From: Dermanyssus gallinae
Taxonomy: Eukaryota; Arthropoda; Arachnida; Mesostigmata; Dermanyssidae
Direction: 5' to 3'
NCBI GenBank assembly: GCA_003439945.1
Contig: QVRM01006029.1
Span: 1 to 64,000, forward strand
DNA length: 64,000 bases
Shown here one piece after another: positions 21,339 through 32,373 of the stretch. Within the stretch, counting starts at the first letter, position 1; every line of letters begins with the position of its first letter. The position numbers and the translations under genes are program-made. Under the pieces are notes generated by a model. It was not told the origin of the DNA and ran no database searches. It worked only from the letters and a program-made list of their open reading frames with translations.

Positions 21339-21663
21339 TGCAGGCCGAGATTGAGTGCATGCATAAACGATTTAGTCTATCATATCAATTACTCTAAATC
21401 ATTTATGCATTTAGACACGTTTCGTGCTCCTATGTCGGGCAATTTCATCAATGACACGGATTTTAGCAATTTCACCCTTACTCCGAAACAAAAATTTTCA
21501 GAGACCATGTTCCATTGGAAAAAAGTATTACTTTAACGAGCTTTACAATTCTCTATACTCAACATTAAATATTTAGGGTATATATATATATATATATACC
21601 CTAAATATTTAATGTTGAGTATAGAGAATTGTAACAAATTGTACAAACAATTTGCGGAAATTC

Positions 21664-21713
<50 letters not shown>

Positions 21714-21800
21714 GAATTTCCGCAAATTGTTTGTAGATTGATATAGAAAATTGTATAGCTCGTTAAAGTAAATATTTTCTCCTATATATATCGAGCAATG
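21095..21800. repeat. Alternating inverted-repeat cluster with two perfect palindromes
   Basis: Unit a (minus, about 21095-21230) and unit b (plus, about 21420-21570) are about 80% identical over some 130 bp. Unit c (minus, 21740-21790) matches the end of b. Between b and c lie two perfect palindromes: 34-bp arms 21545-21578/21599-21632 around 20 bp of TA, and 25-bp arms 21642-21666/21711-21735 around 44 bp of TA. No transposase or terminal structure was found. Confidence 0.85.
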
Positions 21801-21839
21801 CGGCTTCATGGCAAGCTCATTATTCTGCATAAGTAGTGA

Positions 21840-22328
21840 ATCTATTTCTAAAGCCGAATGCTTTTGGAGTTTTTATTGTATCCAATTTAGATACCAAAAT
21901 AAACGCCGACGTAGACTATTTGTTTTAGCGTCATGACAAAACAAACTGCATGGCGGATCTTTCTGATGCCGAGGTCCGCAGAGAAAAGTAAATAGGGGAA
22001 ATTGCTTATGCTGAATAATACGAATAGAACTTACAATGTTTCTCGTACGATATGAACGTGTAAGTGATAAGGTGCGCTTTACTCAAACACGTTGCTGTCT
22101 TTAGAAACGTCGCCCAGCAGAATTGCAACGATGGACGGTGAACACAAAATCTATCTTGGCTGTGACATACCAGTTCTGTGAATATTATACGAGAGATATA
22201 CATATCGCTGGTCACACAGTACGCATTTAGTGTGGCACGTTACGGTTTCATAAAATAAGATCATTGTTCCATCCAACCAGCCCTTTGAACAGTAGTTGCC
22301 ATACAATCGGAGACGCATCCCGTTGCGT
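21840..22328. other. No gene seen
   Basis: AT-rich DNA without a supported reading frame or internal repeat. Confidence 0.5.
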
Positions 22329-22346
22329 CATATGTATGTATGTATG

Positions 22347-22381
<35 letters not shown>

Positions 22382-22382
22382 T
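22329..22382. repeat. Compound microsatellite (TATG)n(TA)n(GA)n
   Basis: Three adjoining simple repeats in a row, directly before unique sequence. Confidence 0.95.
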
Positions 22383-22424
22383 GACATTTCGTTGGCTCTT
22401 GTAAATAGTAATCACTAGGAAACC

Positions 22425-22530
22425 GAAAACCGGCCCGACTACAATCGTATGAGTCAGAGTCCGGTCGTGCCGCCTCCACGGTCTGTCGCGATCATAGCGG
22501 GCTTTAACTACTCATATCGGGCCGGTTTTC
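22425..22530. repeat. Inverted repeat, 14-bp perfect arms
   Basis: GAAAACCGGCCCGA (22425-22438) and its exact complement TCGGGCCGGTTTTC (22517-22530) enclose about 78 bp. TATGAGT and ACTCATA also pair inside, after a 9-nt gap on the left arm. It could be a small non-autonomous element or a hairpin RNA locus. No flanking target duplication is evident. Confidence 0.65.
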
Positions 22531-22827
22531 TGATAATGATCAATGGTGTTTATAAACGCTACCTAAAAGAAACTCGATCATCAAGCCAAGTTGACAAGCA
22601 CATGACCATAAGCGAAAGCAAAAATAAATGCGCCACACTTTAGTGCTTAAAGACCACTATAGAATGTTAGATCTTCATAAGAATGCCAAGCTACACCTCG
22701 ATATATAGTTGTGTATCGTTCTGGATTACACTAGTGCTGGCTTGTTCAGAACTTTCATCCCAACGCTATATAGTTTGTAAAAGCCGTCTTCGAAATTGTA
22801 TATTGCTATAAGCAGATCCATTAAAAG

Positions 22828-22829
<2 letters not shown>

Positions 22830-22909
<80 letters not shown>

Positions 22910-22916
22910 CGGCCCG

Positions 22917-22948
<32 letters not shown>

Positions 22949-22985
22949 GCCGGCCCGCTCTCTCATATATATATATATATATATA
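22830..22985. repeat. (TA)n tract interrupted twice by a GC-rich 15-mer
   Basis: A long TA tract contains CGGCCCGCTCTCTCA at 22910 and again at 22951, each followed by more TA. The spacer itself was duplicated with its TA flank. Confidence 0.9.
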
Positions 22986-23420
22986 ATTTCGCCGGATATG
23001 TTAAAAAAACCGTACAAATTAGTGGTCCCCTTACAGCCTTGTACCGCATATATTTGACTTTAATAATCGATCAAGAACGCATTCTATTAATTATTATCGC
23101 AGGCATACATCTACGGTCTGGTACATTAGGATTAAGGTGAAAGAAGAACCCACTGTAAAATAAAGTACTTCTACAGGTTTTTAAAACGTTGTCTAAAATC
23201 CCATGCAAGTTTGCTCAGTCAACAAGTCAATGCTCTTTGACGTTGAATGTTGTTTAAATTACCTGCTTTAAATATTATTATTATTATTGCACATTTAATT
23301 TATATGAAGTTATATTGTAAATTATTTATGTTTGTTATAATGCATTATGTTTGTGTTACACATATCATCTGGCGGCCGTGTATAGTGACTATCAAGTGTC
23401 CTTTTTATTTAGGCCAGACC

Positions 23421-23423
<3 letters not shown>
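22986..23423. other. No gene seen
   Basis: AT-rich, with no supported reading frame. It separates two (TA)n tracts. Confidence 0.5.

Positions 23424-23478
<55 letters not shown>
23424..23478. repeat. (TA)n microsatellite
   Basis: About 27 TA units placed 20 bp beyond the ORF2 stop of the next minus-strand R1-like fragment. Confidence 0.95.
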
Positions 23479-23482
<4 letters not shown>

Positions 23483-23497
23483 GTAAAAGCTATGAAG

Positions 23498-24340
23498 CTA
23501 TGAGCGAGCTTGGTTGTCTAGACTACCTAGAGACGGGACTAGAGTGCAGGAGGCAGCATGGTATCTACCGCAAGGTACTTTACAACGTTGACACAAATCT
23601 GACTTCGCCGAGACCCGCTCAAGCCTTTCTCTCCCGGCCGTTTTCTTGGCTGTCTTGAGTGTCAACACGGCGTTGAACAAGTTCGATGCCTCCCTCCATG
23701 CCTCCGTCGAAGTCATCATGTGGGCAACAACCTCCCTGATGGGCCGACCTCTCACAGCGGCTGGTCCTGCGTCCCACGCTTCCCTAAGTGCATCACACCG
23801 CACAACAGTGTGCTGCACGGTGTCCGCCTCTCCAGAGTTACACAATACGCAAATATCGCTGATGGCCTTCTTAATCCTTGACAAATAACTCTGGAACTTA
23901 CCGTATCCGGTCAGTACCTGAGTCGTCCAGTAGGAAAGTTCCTTGTGTCGGCGGTCGTACCACACCCTGAGGTCCGGTACTAGCTCTCTGTGGTCACATT
24001 AGGGGTTACCTGCACCCATTCCTCTCACCAGGCCGACAAAGTGGCGTTCCTGGTCCTGGTGAGATCAAGATCTTCATTTAGATACATTTTACTTCTTTCA
24101 ACCGCTTAGAGGTTCCATGACAGCATCTTGGCTAGGACCAGGAGTGCTTCAGTCAAGACCGTCCAATACGCCCGGCTTATCCTGATTTCCAGCGTTCGTT
24201 GGGTTGACTTTAGTGCACTCGTATTTTTTGCTGTCCGCAGTGCGATGTCCCTCCAGACTGGGGCTGCATATAGCGCCGTTGATTTGGCCACCGAGGCCAG
24301 GAGCCTTCTTTTCTCCTCTGCCACCCCACCAATTTAGGCA
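23498..24340 (-). pseudogene. R1-like ORF2 C-terminus (family F-like)
   Basis: Minus-strand frames 24106-24324 (KRRLLASVAKSTALYAAPVW, ISRAYWTVLTEALLVLAKML) and 23498-23965 (LTGYGKFQSYLSRI, CVLCNSGEADTVQHTVVRC, GRPIREVVAHMMTS) form the post-RT part of an R1-like ORF2 with the CCHC motif C-x2-C...H-x4-C. Compare LTGHGQFQTYMVRI and CALCRSGETDDVEHTVLRC in the copy at 56-57 kb. 5'-truncated; one frame change. Inactive. Confidence 0.8.
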
Positions 24341-24364
24341 TGGTACATCGAGTACTGTACAGCC

Positions 24365-25611
24365 AACGCTTGCGAAAGCTGCAGTCTTGCCTAGTCTTAC
24401 TTCAAACAAAGAAGGTGTTGCTTGTACTGCGGATGATTTAAACGACTGGAAGGTGGTGACTAATAAAAACACCGCCAAGCGCACTGACAAGGTTAGAGGA
24501 CATATTCAGTCTATTCACGATAAGGTGGCTAAACGCACTATCTTCGAGCTACTATTTATCGCCGACTGGAGAACACTGCTACAGCATCGGCCGCTTAGGA
24601 GCCTTTCACCGATAAGCTCAAGGCTCTATGTAGTGAACTTTTTAGACTATTTCCACAGTCTCAACCTGAGTCAAGAGGCAGTATCATTCAACTGTGGTTT
24701 AACATATCCGAGGAAGCTGCAGTGGCTTTGAGGATCAACCGTGTCTTGGGTATCCCAGTATTGGCCAGATGCCAAGATTAGGTCAAAATCAGTGGAGTCG
24801 ACCGGGAATTGACCGATAAAGAAATCTGTCGGGCTTTTAGCGGTGTAGCTGTAGTCTCGGCCAAAAGCGAGATGTACAGGCGGCAAGTGTCTGCTGAGCT
24901 TACATCGTTTTCTACTGACACGGTGAATCTTCAATTCAATAAAAATCCTCCAGTTAAGGTGTTTGTCTACGTTTGGGGCACATGGCGGCCAATTGCCGTA
25001 ATGAGATGTCATGCCGGAACTGTGGGCAACTAGGCCATCTAGCCGCGATCTGCAAAGACTCGGCTAGATTTGTTAACTGCAAACATCCGTGTACCCTCTG
25101 TCCAAAGCTCGTCCGATACGGGCTGCCGAGATTGCCAAGACCTAAGGCGTTAATGAAATGCAGGCTCCTTTAGCAGGTGCCTACGGCGTATCACGCTGCA
25201 TCAACTGTAAAAGTGGTTGAAACTTTGCCAGTTGCTTCTACGAGCATCACAGCGGATCCTCATGGCCAGCCGAGTATCTCCACACCACCCAAGCGTTCAT
25301 ACGCGAGTGTTGCAAGATCGTTGGTCGAGTCAACCGAGGGTATAGAAGTTAATCTCAATCTTCCCGGTGCTACAGCCATTCCCGTGCGCCAGCCAGCCTA
25401 CCCTAATGTGGTACAGGCTACCGCGCTGAAAAAACCGTCTCCTTCTCTGCGACACCCAGTGAGGTTCATCGCCAACAAAAACCGTGGACACAGCAAGCTG
25501 CTATTGAAGACGCTGAAGCCGCTCAAGGAAAATCTGAAAATCCTCTGCCCTAAAACGGCTCAGTGTCTTCAGGAATTGACGGACCTTCTAGCGCCTCAGA
25601 ATATGTTTTAG
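24365..25611 (+). pseudogene. Family K ORF1 with zinc knuckles
   Basis: Several frames together give a coherent ORF1: DDLNDWKVVTNKNTAKR near 24.43 kb, ISGVDRELTDKEICRAF near 24.8 kb, then CLRLGHMAANC and CRNCGQLGHLAAIC (about 24.96-25.06 kb), further Cys-rich text (NCKHPCTLC), and a proline-rich tail (25177-25611). Zinc knuckles followed by a tail are typical of Jockey/CR1-like ORF1 nucleic-acid chaperones. Stops and frameshifts are frequent. The endonuclease of the same element follows directly. Confidence 0.65.
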
Positions 25612-25669
25612 TACTTGATTTTGCTTACTTTCGGTGCTTCATATATTTAACTATTGCACTTTTGGACAA

Positions 25670-26345
25670 TGCTAGCATTATTTGACCCCAACCACCTCCT
25701 AGCCTTAGGGAATGCGTTATAAGGGACACATTTTGTGATTCTTGTAGCCTCTCAGTCATGCATAGGCCTTGTCAGGACGGGGTACCCCAAATCGCTAGCT
25801 GATTTCCTTGCGGATGAAGGGTCAAGTTACGATGCTGTTGCGGTGAGCGAAACGTGGCTGTCGGATAGTGATCGATTGGTCGGAGATTCGGATAGTGTGC
25901 TACAGTAGAGGGGTACAAACTATTTGCTGTCGGTAGGGAGGGGCGTCCGGGGGGCGCGGCAGATATTTTTGGTAAACAGAGATAAAAGTAATCTCCTCTC
26001 ATGCTTTGCGTATTTTTGATGGACTTGTTCAGGCAATTTGCTTGCATATTATAAACTTTCGGGGGTTTGAGGGCTACCTGGTAGCTTTTTACTTATGTCA
26101 AATTACATATAGCGATATTCTGCCTAATATCCTGGATAAACTCCTTCCGAAGAGTAGCAGCATGCCGTACATTTTAAAGGGTGACTCAAATGTCAATGTT
26201 ATAGCCGATCCTCCGCTGCTAAAATACTTATTTTTTTATGCGAAGGATTTACGCATGTAATTAATTGTATTTCGCCCCTCGTTGGGTACATGCATCGATC
26301 ATATTGCAATGACAAACTGCTAAAATGTTTCCAGTATTCAATCGG
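25670..26345 (+). pseudogene. Family K ORF2, endonuclease fragment
   Basis: SLADFLADEGSSYDAVAVSE then TWLSDSD gives the catalytic SETW motif of an APE-like endonuclease. YKLFAVGREGRPGG follows, then ILKGDSNVNVI (GDFN with F to S) and SLGTCIDHIAMTN (ID.I motif). Stops occur in every segment. The element ends at about 26345 without an RT, so it is a 3'-broken fragment of the CR1/Jockey-like type. Confidence 0.7.
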
Positions 26346-26579
26346 TTGTGCGTGTCTTGAAGGATCTCGAAGGATCTCGATGTAAATCGATCAATCCATC
26401 AGCTTTTATTGACATGCTCAGCAAATTGGCAATTCGTTACCTTTCGTTCAAAATGTACACAAGTACGCGTATATGTACAAATCAACAATGTGTAAGCAAT
26501 AGGCCAACACAATTAAGTATAATTACCACTATAGAACTTTACTAACCTTTACAACTAGCCCAATCCAAATTTAAGAATT

Positions 26580-27080
26580 GTGTAACAGGTTTAAAACATT
26601 TCAATATGAGTCACGTGTTCTCCGTTCTTCAGCTGCACAAGAAAGCTTGCGTAAGTGTCAATGCTAGCTCGTTCCAAATGGGTGGCAGAATTTAGGCCCG
26701 GAGTGCCGAAGAAGGATGCGTCTCAACCTTAGCGCCCTGAGGTGGTCCCTGTAGCGCTGCGACCGTACTAGAGTTAGGGCAAAGTCGAGAGAACAATCTG
26801 AAAGAATTCCCTTGTTTTGCACCTTGTAGGCTAGCACCGCTAACTTTAAACGTGTCAGCTTATCAAGCTTGAGAAGCCCGAGCCTGTTGTACCACGATGT
26901 TAAACCTGCGCGAGGCCAACTATGAATGTCGCTTTATTCTGAACGACCCTGCGCTTGTCTAGGTCCTTGAATTCGTGACGCCCCACAGTAATTCCGCTGA
27001 TAGAATAGATCCATTATAGAAGGTCCATCATGGTGTCAACGTGAGGAATGGGCTTCAGTCTATTTGGTCGTGAGTAAGTA
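26580..27080 (-). pseudogene. C-terminal relic of a CR1-like LINE (second)
   Basis: The minus strand reads LLKLDKLTRLKLAVLAYKVQ, RSQRYRDHLRALRLRRI and LPPIWNELALTLTQAF. This is the thumb and tail pattern of CR1/Jockey-like ORF2 (L.L..L......Y+..... R+.RD.LR ... IWN.LP). Several frames are needed. Only the end of ORF2 survives. Confidence 0.5.
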
Positions 27081-27129
27081 CTATCAGAGGTGTGCGATGT
27101 GGAGTGCGCGGATTGATCGATCGAACGTT

Positions 27130-28000
27130 TTATGAACTGTTTGGATACATGTTCCTTCAGCAACGAAGCAATGGGATGTGTTTCATTACTGTTCCATCGT
27201 TTGCGGGTTCTAGAACAAGAACTAGCGGAGGTAAAGAAAGCACGGACGTTGTTCCTATGCCCACACCGGAAGCAGAACTGCCTGGCGCCGGTCAGAGCTT
27301 CACCCAAGCTCTCACTCGACGGTCGAAGAAGACAGTGTTGGTAATAGGAGACCGCATAGTTGAGCCTGTGAGACCAGCATTGAGGAATCTATTTTCCAAA
27401 AATACACCGATAACGGTACGCTCAACGCCGAGGATGGATGTGCAGTGTATTATCGAGGAGGCAGAGAAACAAATCAACCTTACTTGTGGACCAGTAGCAG
27501 TGTTCCTTCACGCTGGATACCATGAGTGTATGGTGTTTGTTTGTTTGGTGTTTGGAGTTTGAGTTTCTGCTATTGTAGCAAGAAAAATTAAATATTTTTT
27601 AGGAGTGAAGATTTTAAAAACTGGAACAAAGGTGAGCAGAGCGCTGGCAGAGGCAACAGTCGTGCAGCCGGCAAATCCCCATGGACCTTCGAATCAGCGT
27701 CACTTGACCAGCCAGACCTCGCATGCTCGGATAAGCTAAGCGCATCCAGAGTTTGGTCTACACGACCGTGCCTACCCCCGAAGAGGACACCGCCATGCTC
27801 CAAAGCCACCCAACAACAGGACAGCGAAACGCAAGGAGGAGAACGCGATCTACCGTGCCCCACCTCCACCCTCCCTGAAGGCGTTTCTTACGCAAGCCCT
27901 CGAAGCATTACAGGCCAAGGATCCCGCGCCCCACAACGCTGCATTTCAGCGCAATGGCCGCGGACATGCACGAAACAGAGGTCGGCCCAAACCGAATCAC
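27130..28000 (+). pseudogene. Family E ORF1 with esterase-like domain
   Basis: A helical segment (LLFHRLRVLEQELAEVKKA, about 27.19 kb) is followed by KKTVLVIGDRIVEPVRPAL and VAVFLHAGYHEC (to 27562). Family D ORF1 has the same order: LFKRVCVLTREVD, RRSIIIGDMLLKG, VVIHVGHAEC. The folds of CR1/L2 ORF1 esterases carry GDS and G.ND here; in E these read GDR and HAGYHEC, so the serine nucleophile is missing. The remaining basic and proline-rich tail (27.6-28.0 kb) is out of frame. The N-terminal PHD finger expected from family D is absent. Confidence 0.6.
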
Positions 28001-28930
28001 TAAGAATTGCTCTATGGAACTGCGAGGGTGCTGACACTCTATCACTCCTCTCACCGACAGCTCTTGAGGGCGTAGATATTTTAGTGCTGACGGAGACGTG
28101 GGCTACTAAAGCGTTTTCTCTGCCTCGCCTCTATCCTATCCACTCCCTGGCCCAGAAAGATGCAGACGCCGGCCGACCCAGCGGTGGAGTGTCAATCTTC
28201 TGCAATCATCGAGTCGGGGACCTCCATGTTGCACTCGCCGAAGATAACGTCATTGCTCTATATAACCAGAGTATAAGCATCGTGGCGGCATATGTTCGTC
28301 CTCCCGAAAACGAGTCGACTTTGACTATGGCGGAGAAGCTTCTTAGCGGCTTACGGAGTGCCTGCCGCAGTTCCGCTCGTAGTCTGTGGAGACTTTAACG
28401 CTCGCTTAGATCGGCCCACCTCGAGCCGCAAGATAGCCCTTAGAGAAACGCTATCGGACTTCGGATGCTGGATCATCAGTCCCCCTACTGTCCCCACTTT
28501 TATCAATCACAATGGAAGCTCTGTAATTGACGTGTTTGCAACAAACGTGAAAGTCAACAAGGCAAAATTCGTCGGGACTAATTACTCGCTAAGAGAGGGT
28601 GCCCATATCAGGTCGCACATTCCAGTTGCAAGAGACCTTCAACTACATTCTCTGGTGTCGTTTACCAAGAGGGAAAAGCCGTTGCCACGCAGCCTAAGTA
28701 GGGAAGCGCTCCACCGGCGCGTTCATGAAGTTCTACCCGTACCAGTATATCTTGATGTTAAGACGTACGCTCAACAGCTCGTAGATATTATAAAGTCTTC
28801 AGTCACCCCAGTGCATTGCCGACCGAACTCACGTCCGTGGTACAATCGACTCTGTGTCCTGGCAAAAAGTCTCCACGTGTGGCAAGATTGTTCTAAGTGG
28901 CAAATCTAAGATTTACCACTTAGAACAATC
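28001..28930 (+). pseudogene. Family E ORF2, endonuclease part
   Basis: LRIALWNCEGADTLSLL starts the endonuclease at about 28.0 kb. DILVLTETWATKAF carries the catalytic Glu. After a frameshift near 28390 come VPLVVCGDFNARLDRP and NHNGSSVIDVFATN (28358-28909), then GAHIRSHIPVA. The copy ends at 28930 before any RT motif, at a hairpin joined to a family G fragment. The type is APE-like and close to families C and D. Confidence 0.8.
28886..28930. repeat. 21-bp inverted repeat at the E/G junction
   Basis: Arms 28886-28906 and 28910-28930 pair at 20 of 21 positions with a 3-nt loop. The right arm is followed at once by family G RT sequence. It may be a template-switch or fold-back scar. Confidence 0.85.
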
Positions 28931-30085
28931 GACTTCCTCTCACCTGATTAGTTTGGTTTTCGCCATGCTCCGTCAACGGATGCGGCGCTTGTGGAGTTAT
29001 GGCAGTACATTGTTGACTCGGTAGAGGCTAATACGATGTGCTCGGGTATTTTTATTAACGTGGCGGCTGCTTTTAATTGCCTATAACATACCATTTTATT
29101 CAAATGTTAGCACACCTTGGCAGCGTGCCCTCAACGGTCTAATGGGTCAACTCAAACCTTACGGGTAGAACACAGGCCGTCAGGATAGGTACGGTGGAAT
29201 CGTGCTGGTATAGTGTTGACATAGGAACACCGCAAGGCTTTGTTCTTGATTCTTTTATGTTTCGAATTCTGTTAAATTTTATACTTTTGAAAATTAGACG
29301 TGACAAGTTAGGCAGGGGTCCTCATCGAAGGCCTGTTGATTGGTTGCATTTCACTGTTTATGCCCATCCTTTGCTACGGAATTCTCCTGTGAGAAAGTGG
29401 GGATGATAGCATTATCCGTAGAGCGGAGGTCATACAACAATTTTCTCTAGAAGCCGGAGTGATTCTGTAAGGAACTTTTTTATTACCCATGGGCCAGTTG
29501 CGAATATCCATATTCTGCGTGCAGGTACACCCGCATTCAAAGCAGCTCACGGCTTTGCCCCGGTGGACTTTGCAGTTCCTTTTATCACAAAAAAAGTTAG
29601 GGCGCGTAGAAGATTTTTTTTCATGCTGAAACCTCTCAGCATTAATATGGGGGATTACGGGAATCGTGATGTACCTACGTCACCACAGCCAGTGACTAGT
29701 GTGGGACTCACAAACCCACTAACACCCTCCTCCCCCCCACCCCCAGGGAACGTTAACTGCTAGGCATCGCTTCGTATCCATGGGAGTGGCCAGTTTGCCT
29801 CTCCTCCCTACTCCAGCCTTCCTACAGTCACCCTAGCCCGTTTTGGTGCGGGGCGGCGACTTCAAGAAGGCCGTTGCGAGTTATAGGGACTCCTGACTAA
29901 AGCTGAGGTGGTGGTTGTATGTTATAAAAACGCTCTGTGGTGAATCTGTTACTTGTGATGTTACGTACGATCGCTGAGTAAATCATTTTTATTTTATCAC
30001 TTTTTAATCGCATTAATATTTTGTGAGAACTCAAGCATTGTAAGATGCAGTTCCGATAATAAACCACATTGTTTATTTTAATTTA
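28931..30085 (+). mobile_element. LINE family G, copy 1, decayed RT and 3' end
   Basis: FGFRHAPSTDAALVELWQY, IFINVAAAFNCL and VDIGTPQGFVLDS match G2 (FGFRHGRSTELALAHLWQS, IFLDVAAAFNCL, VDIGTPQGSVLGP). The motif A aspartate has become Asn (FINV) and stops are common. The YADD region is deleted. A segment of the C-terminus (about 29.5 kb), then a reversed family F tail (29612-29789), then the 3' UTR with GCATTGTAAGATGCAGTTCC, as in G2 (51.82 kb), complete it. Confidence 0.75.
29612..29789 (-). mobile_element. Family F 3' end inserted in LINE G1
   Basis: On the minus strand the segment ends GCTGAGAGGTTTCAGCATG followed by a run of A, the same as the F copy in the BEL/Pao element (56.04 kb). It includes GTGGG-TTTGTGAGT-CCCAC, where the other copy has CTGGG and CCCAG. 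A very short, 5'-truncated R1-like insertion. The target-site duplication is unclear. Confidence 0.75.
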
Positions 30086-30097
30086 TAATAAATCACG

Positions 30098-30098
<1 letters not shown>

Positions 30099-30144
<46 letters not shown>
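30099..30144. repeat. (TA)n microsatellite after LINE G1
   Basis: About 22 TA units directly after the AATAAATCACG end of LINE G1. Confidence 0.95.
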
Positions 30145-30145
<1 letters not shown>

Positions 30146-30243
30146 CATTTGCACGTTGCTTAATGTATGCCATGTTTGTTGCTGTTTCACACTGACGTTA
30201 AACACATACAAATATTTTTTTGTCGTTGTCGTCTGCTACCGTA

Positions 30244-31324
30244 ATGTTCGAATGTGCAAAGAGTTCGCTCCCGTTTAAAACGGGAGAACAACTGGTTATT
30301 TGTAATTAAGGCTGTTCTACTGTGCTTCACGGGGGGTGCCTAAGCCCCGTGCCCCCCGAGGACACACAGTTCGTGTCGTGCGGGTCCTGTGAATCAGAGG
30401 AACCCAAATTTGTCCTTATGAAGGAACGTTTGTGTGTGCTACAGTGGAACTTAGTGAAGCTGTGGGCATCACACACGAAGCTCCAGCGAAAAGTCGCCAG
30501 CAATGAAGCGGCTCCCTTGAAGCAACTTGCGCACCCCGAAACCATCGAGGGGTGTTTTTGAACTACCACGCTAAAGGAAAAGTTAGCGTTAACAAAACGG
30601 ACGGAACACGGAAAGCGCGGAAGAACAAGAAGTCACGGTTAACGGAAGGCGGAGATCTGCTTGTATCAACAAAGTCGATCTACGACAGCGCCACCGGAGA
30701 GAACAGCAAGGCCGGTCTCTGCGGCGCCAAGCGCAGTGCTACAGCAGCTGGTCTTAACAGCAGCGGTACCAGTAGCGGCGGCAACAACAACACCGCCACT
30801 ACCCTCGAAGAAAATGAGCCGATGGATGACAACACGCCAACGGCAAGGGAAGCGGCAGCGGCCGCAACGTCGCCAACAGAGACAGCCGCGGAGACGAAAA
30901 AAGACGAAGAAAACAACGATGGTTTTGTCACCGTCCAACGGAGAAGGAGCGGCAAAACAAAGCATCGTATGCAGAAAACCAGTGCAGCTGATGGAGTAGG
31001 AGATCTTGAAGTGTATGCTGGGCCAGGCAGGTTTAGCGCGCAGAGATTAGCACGGCTGGCGGCGAAAACGTCAGCTGTCAACCTACACACATGGCTCGTT
31101 AACAGGAGCAATGCATTTCTGTAAAGGCAGTATTTAAATTGCAGACGCAGGGAAGTGATGCCGTGTTCTGTGCAGTGCTGGGTGACGGCGAGTACGCAAA
31201 GTGCAGCAAGAGTGAATTCTGGCCTAAAGGTATCCTATTTCGTCGTTGGGCTGGTGGTGCTACCTACGAGAAAATGGTTATGGAAAGCTTTATCGCGCCT
31301 TCGCAAGTGACTGAACAGATCTAG
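30244..31324 (+). pseudogene. Family C ORF1, copy 2
   Basis: The ATG at 30244 begins the PHD finger seen in C1, but the second zinc Cys (C7) is Ser and a TAA interrupts after C20. A frameshift near 30555 leads into the linker and basic region (30552-31124). The conserved C-terminal domain follows in another frame (31139-31324, SEFWPKGILFRRWAG). Homologous to C1 ORF1 over its entire length. Confidence 0.85.
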
Positions 31325-31334
31325 AGATACTAAC

Positions 31335-32324
31335 GTGGAGACTACTAGGTCTCTACGGCTGCTTCTTTGGAACTGTGAGGGACTAAGAGGAGCAATAGAC
31401 CTAGCGCCAGTTGACATGTTTACGTCGGTGGACATTGCACTCCTTACGGAGACGTGCCAGCGGGAGGAACTGCATATCAATAATATGCGAGGGTTCCACC
31501 AGCTGGCAGTTCTACCTGCTAGAGGCCGTGGTAGACCAGTGGGTGGATTATCAATCTACCTACATAAACGTTTACCTCCGGTGCAATGTGTGAGGAAGAA
31601 CGATTTCTGTGTGGGTCTCTCGTATATGAGGGTGAACATAGCCGTCTTCTACGTCCCCCACACCTTGACTTGGCAGAGGTCGCTAACACGGTGAGTTCTG
31701 GTATATCAAGTTTCGACCTGTCTATGCCAACCATCGTCGGTGGCGACTTCAATGCCCGTATTTATGGTGGGGCTACTAACGATAAAGGAGAGGTGCTGCT
31801 CCAGTTGATGGAATACTTTGGTCTGAGATGTGCAAATGCACGCGAAGACCACACGCATATAAGTCATAACGGAAGCAGCACCTACTGTTTCACAACCTTG
31901 TCGATGGCGAAGTTGAAAGCTTCGATGTTCTCGAGGTGGCTGCAAGGAAGCACCTATCGGTGTCAGCAGTCGCAATTATTCCAGATATCTGGTTTAAGCA
32001 GCAAGGCGATCCACACCTGGTTGCCACGAGGCGTGTTGACCTTTCACTATTAGAGGTTGATAGCCTCGAGGTGGGCTGTGATGTGGATACTTGTTGTGAA
32101 CTGCTAGAGAGAACCATGAGAAGTGCAGTCAGGTGGAAGAGACCGGGGCAGAGGAGATCACGACAGTGGTTTTCTCAGGCTTGCTATCTCGCCCACCGTG
32201 GGGTGCTCGAGCTTTTGCGCCAATCGAGGGTAAAGGCACCACCACAGCTGCTAGCCAGACGCAGGTCTTACTTCTTCAACAGTAGCTTACATAAAGCTAT
32301 GCCTTGACCACAAGCGTGAATACG
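31335..32324 (+). pseudogene. Family C ORF2, copy 2: endonuclease part
   Basis: METTRSLRLLLWNCEGLRG starts the endonuclease. LLTETCQREEL keeps the catalytic Glu that C1 has lost. VGGDFNARIYGG follows after a frameshift near 31655; another lies near 31890. The segment ends at 32324, where LINE D is inserted. Confidence 0.9.
32310..32324. repeat. Target-site duplication of LINE D (left; right copy 37067-37081)
   Basis: ACAAGCGTGAATACG, 15 bp, is identical on both sides. C1 has the uninterrupted target sequence at the matching place, which proves the insertion boundary. Confidence 0.95.
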
Positions 32325-32373
32325 TCTAGGAAAATTTCAAGTTTGTTGACCAAATAGTAGGTATTATATTTTG

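Noticed and set aside
22796..23140. Reading frames consisting of long YIYIYI runs (also at 766, 23247, 30069, 61819)
   Set aside because: They are translations of (TA)n microsatellites, not genes.
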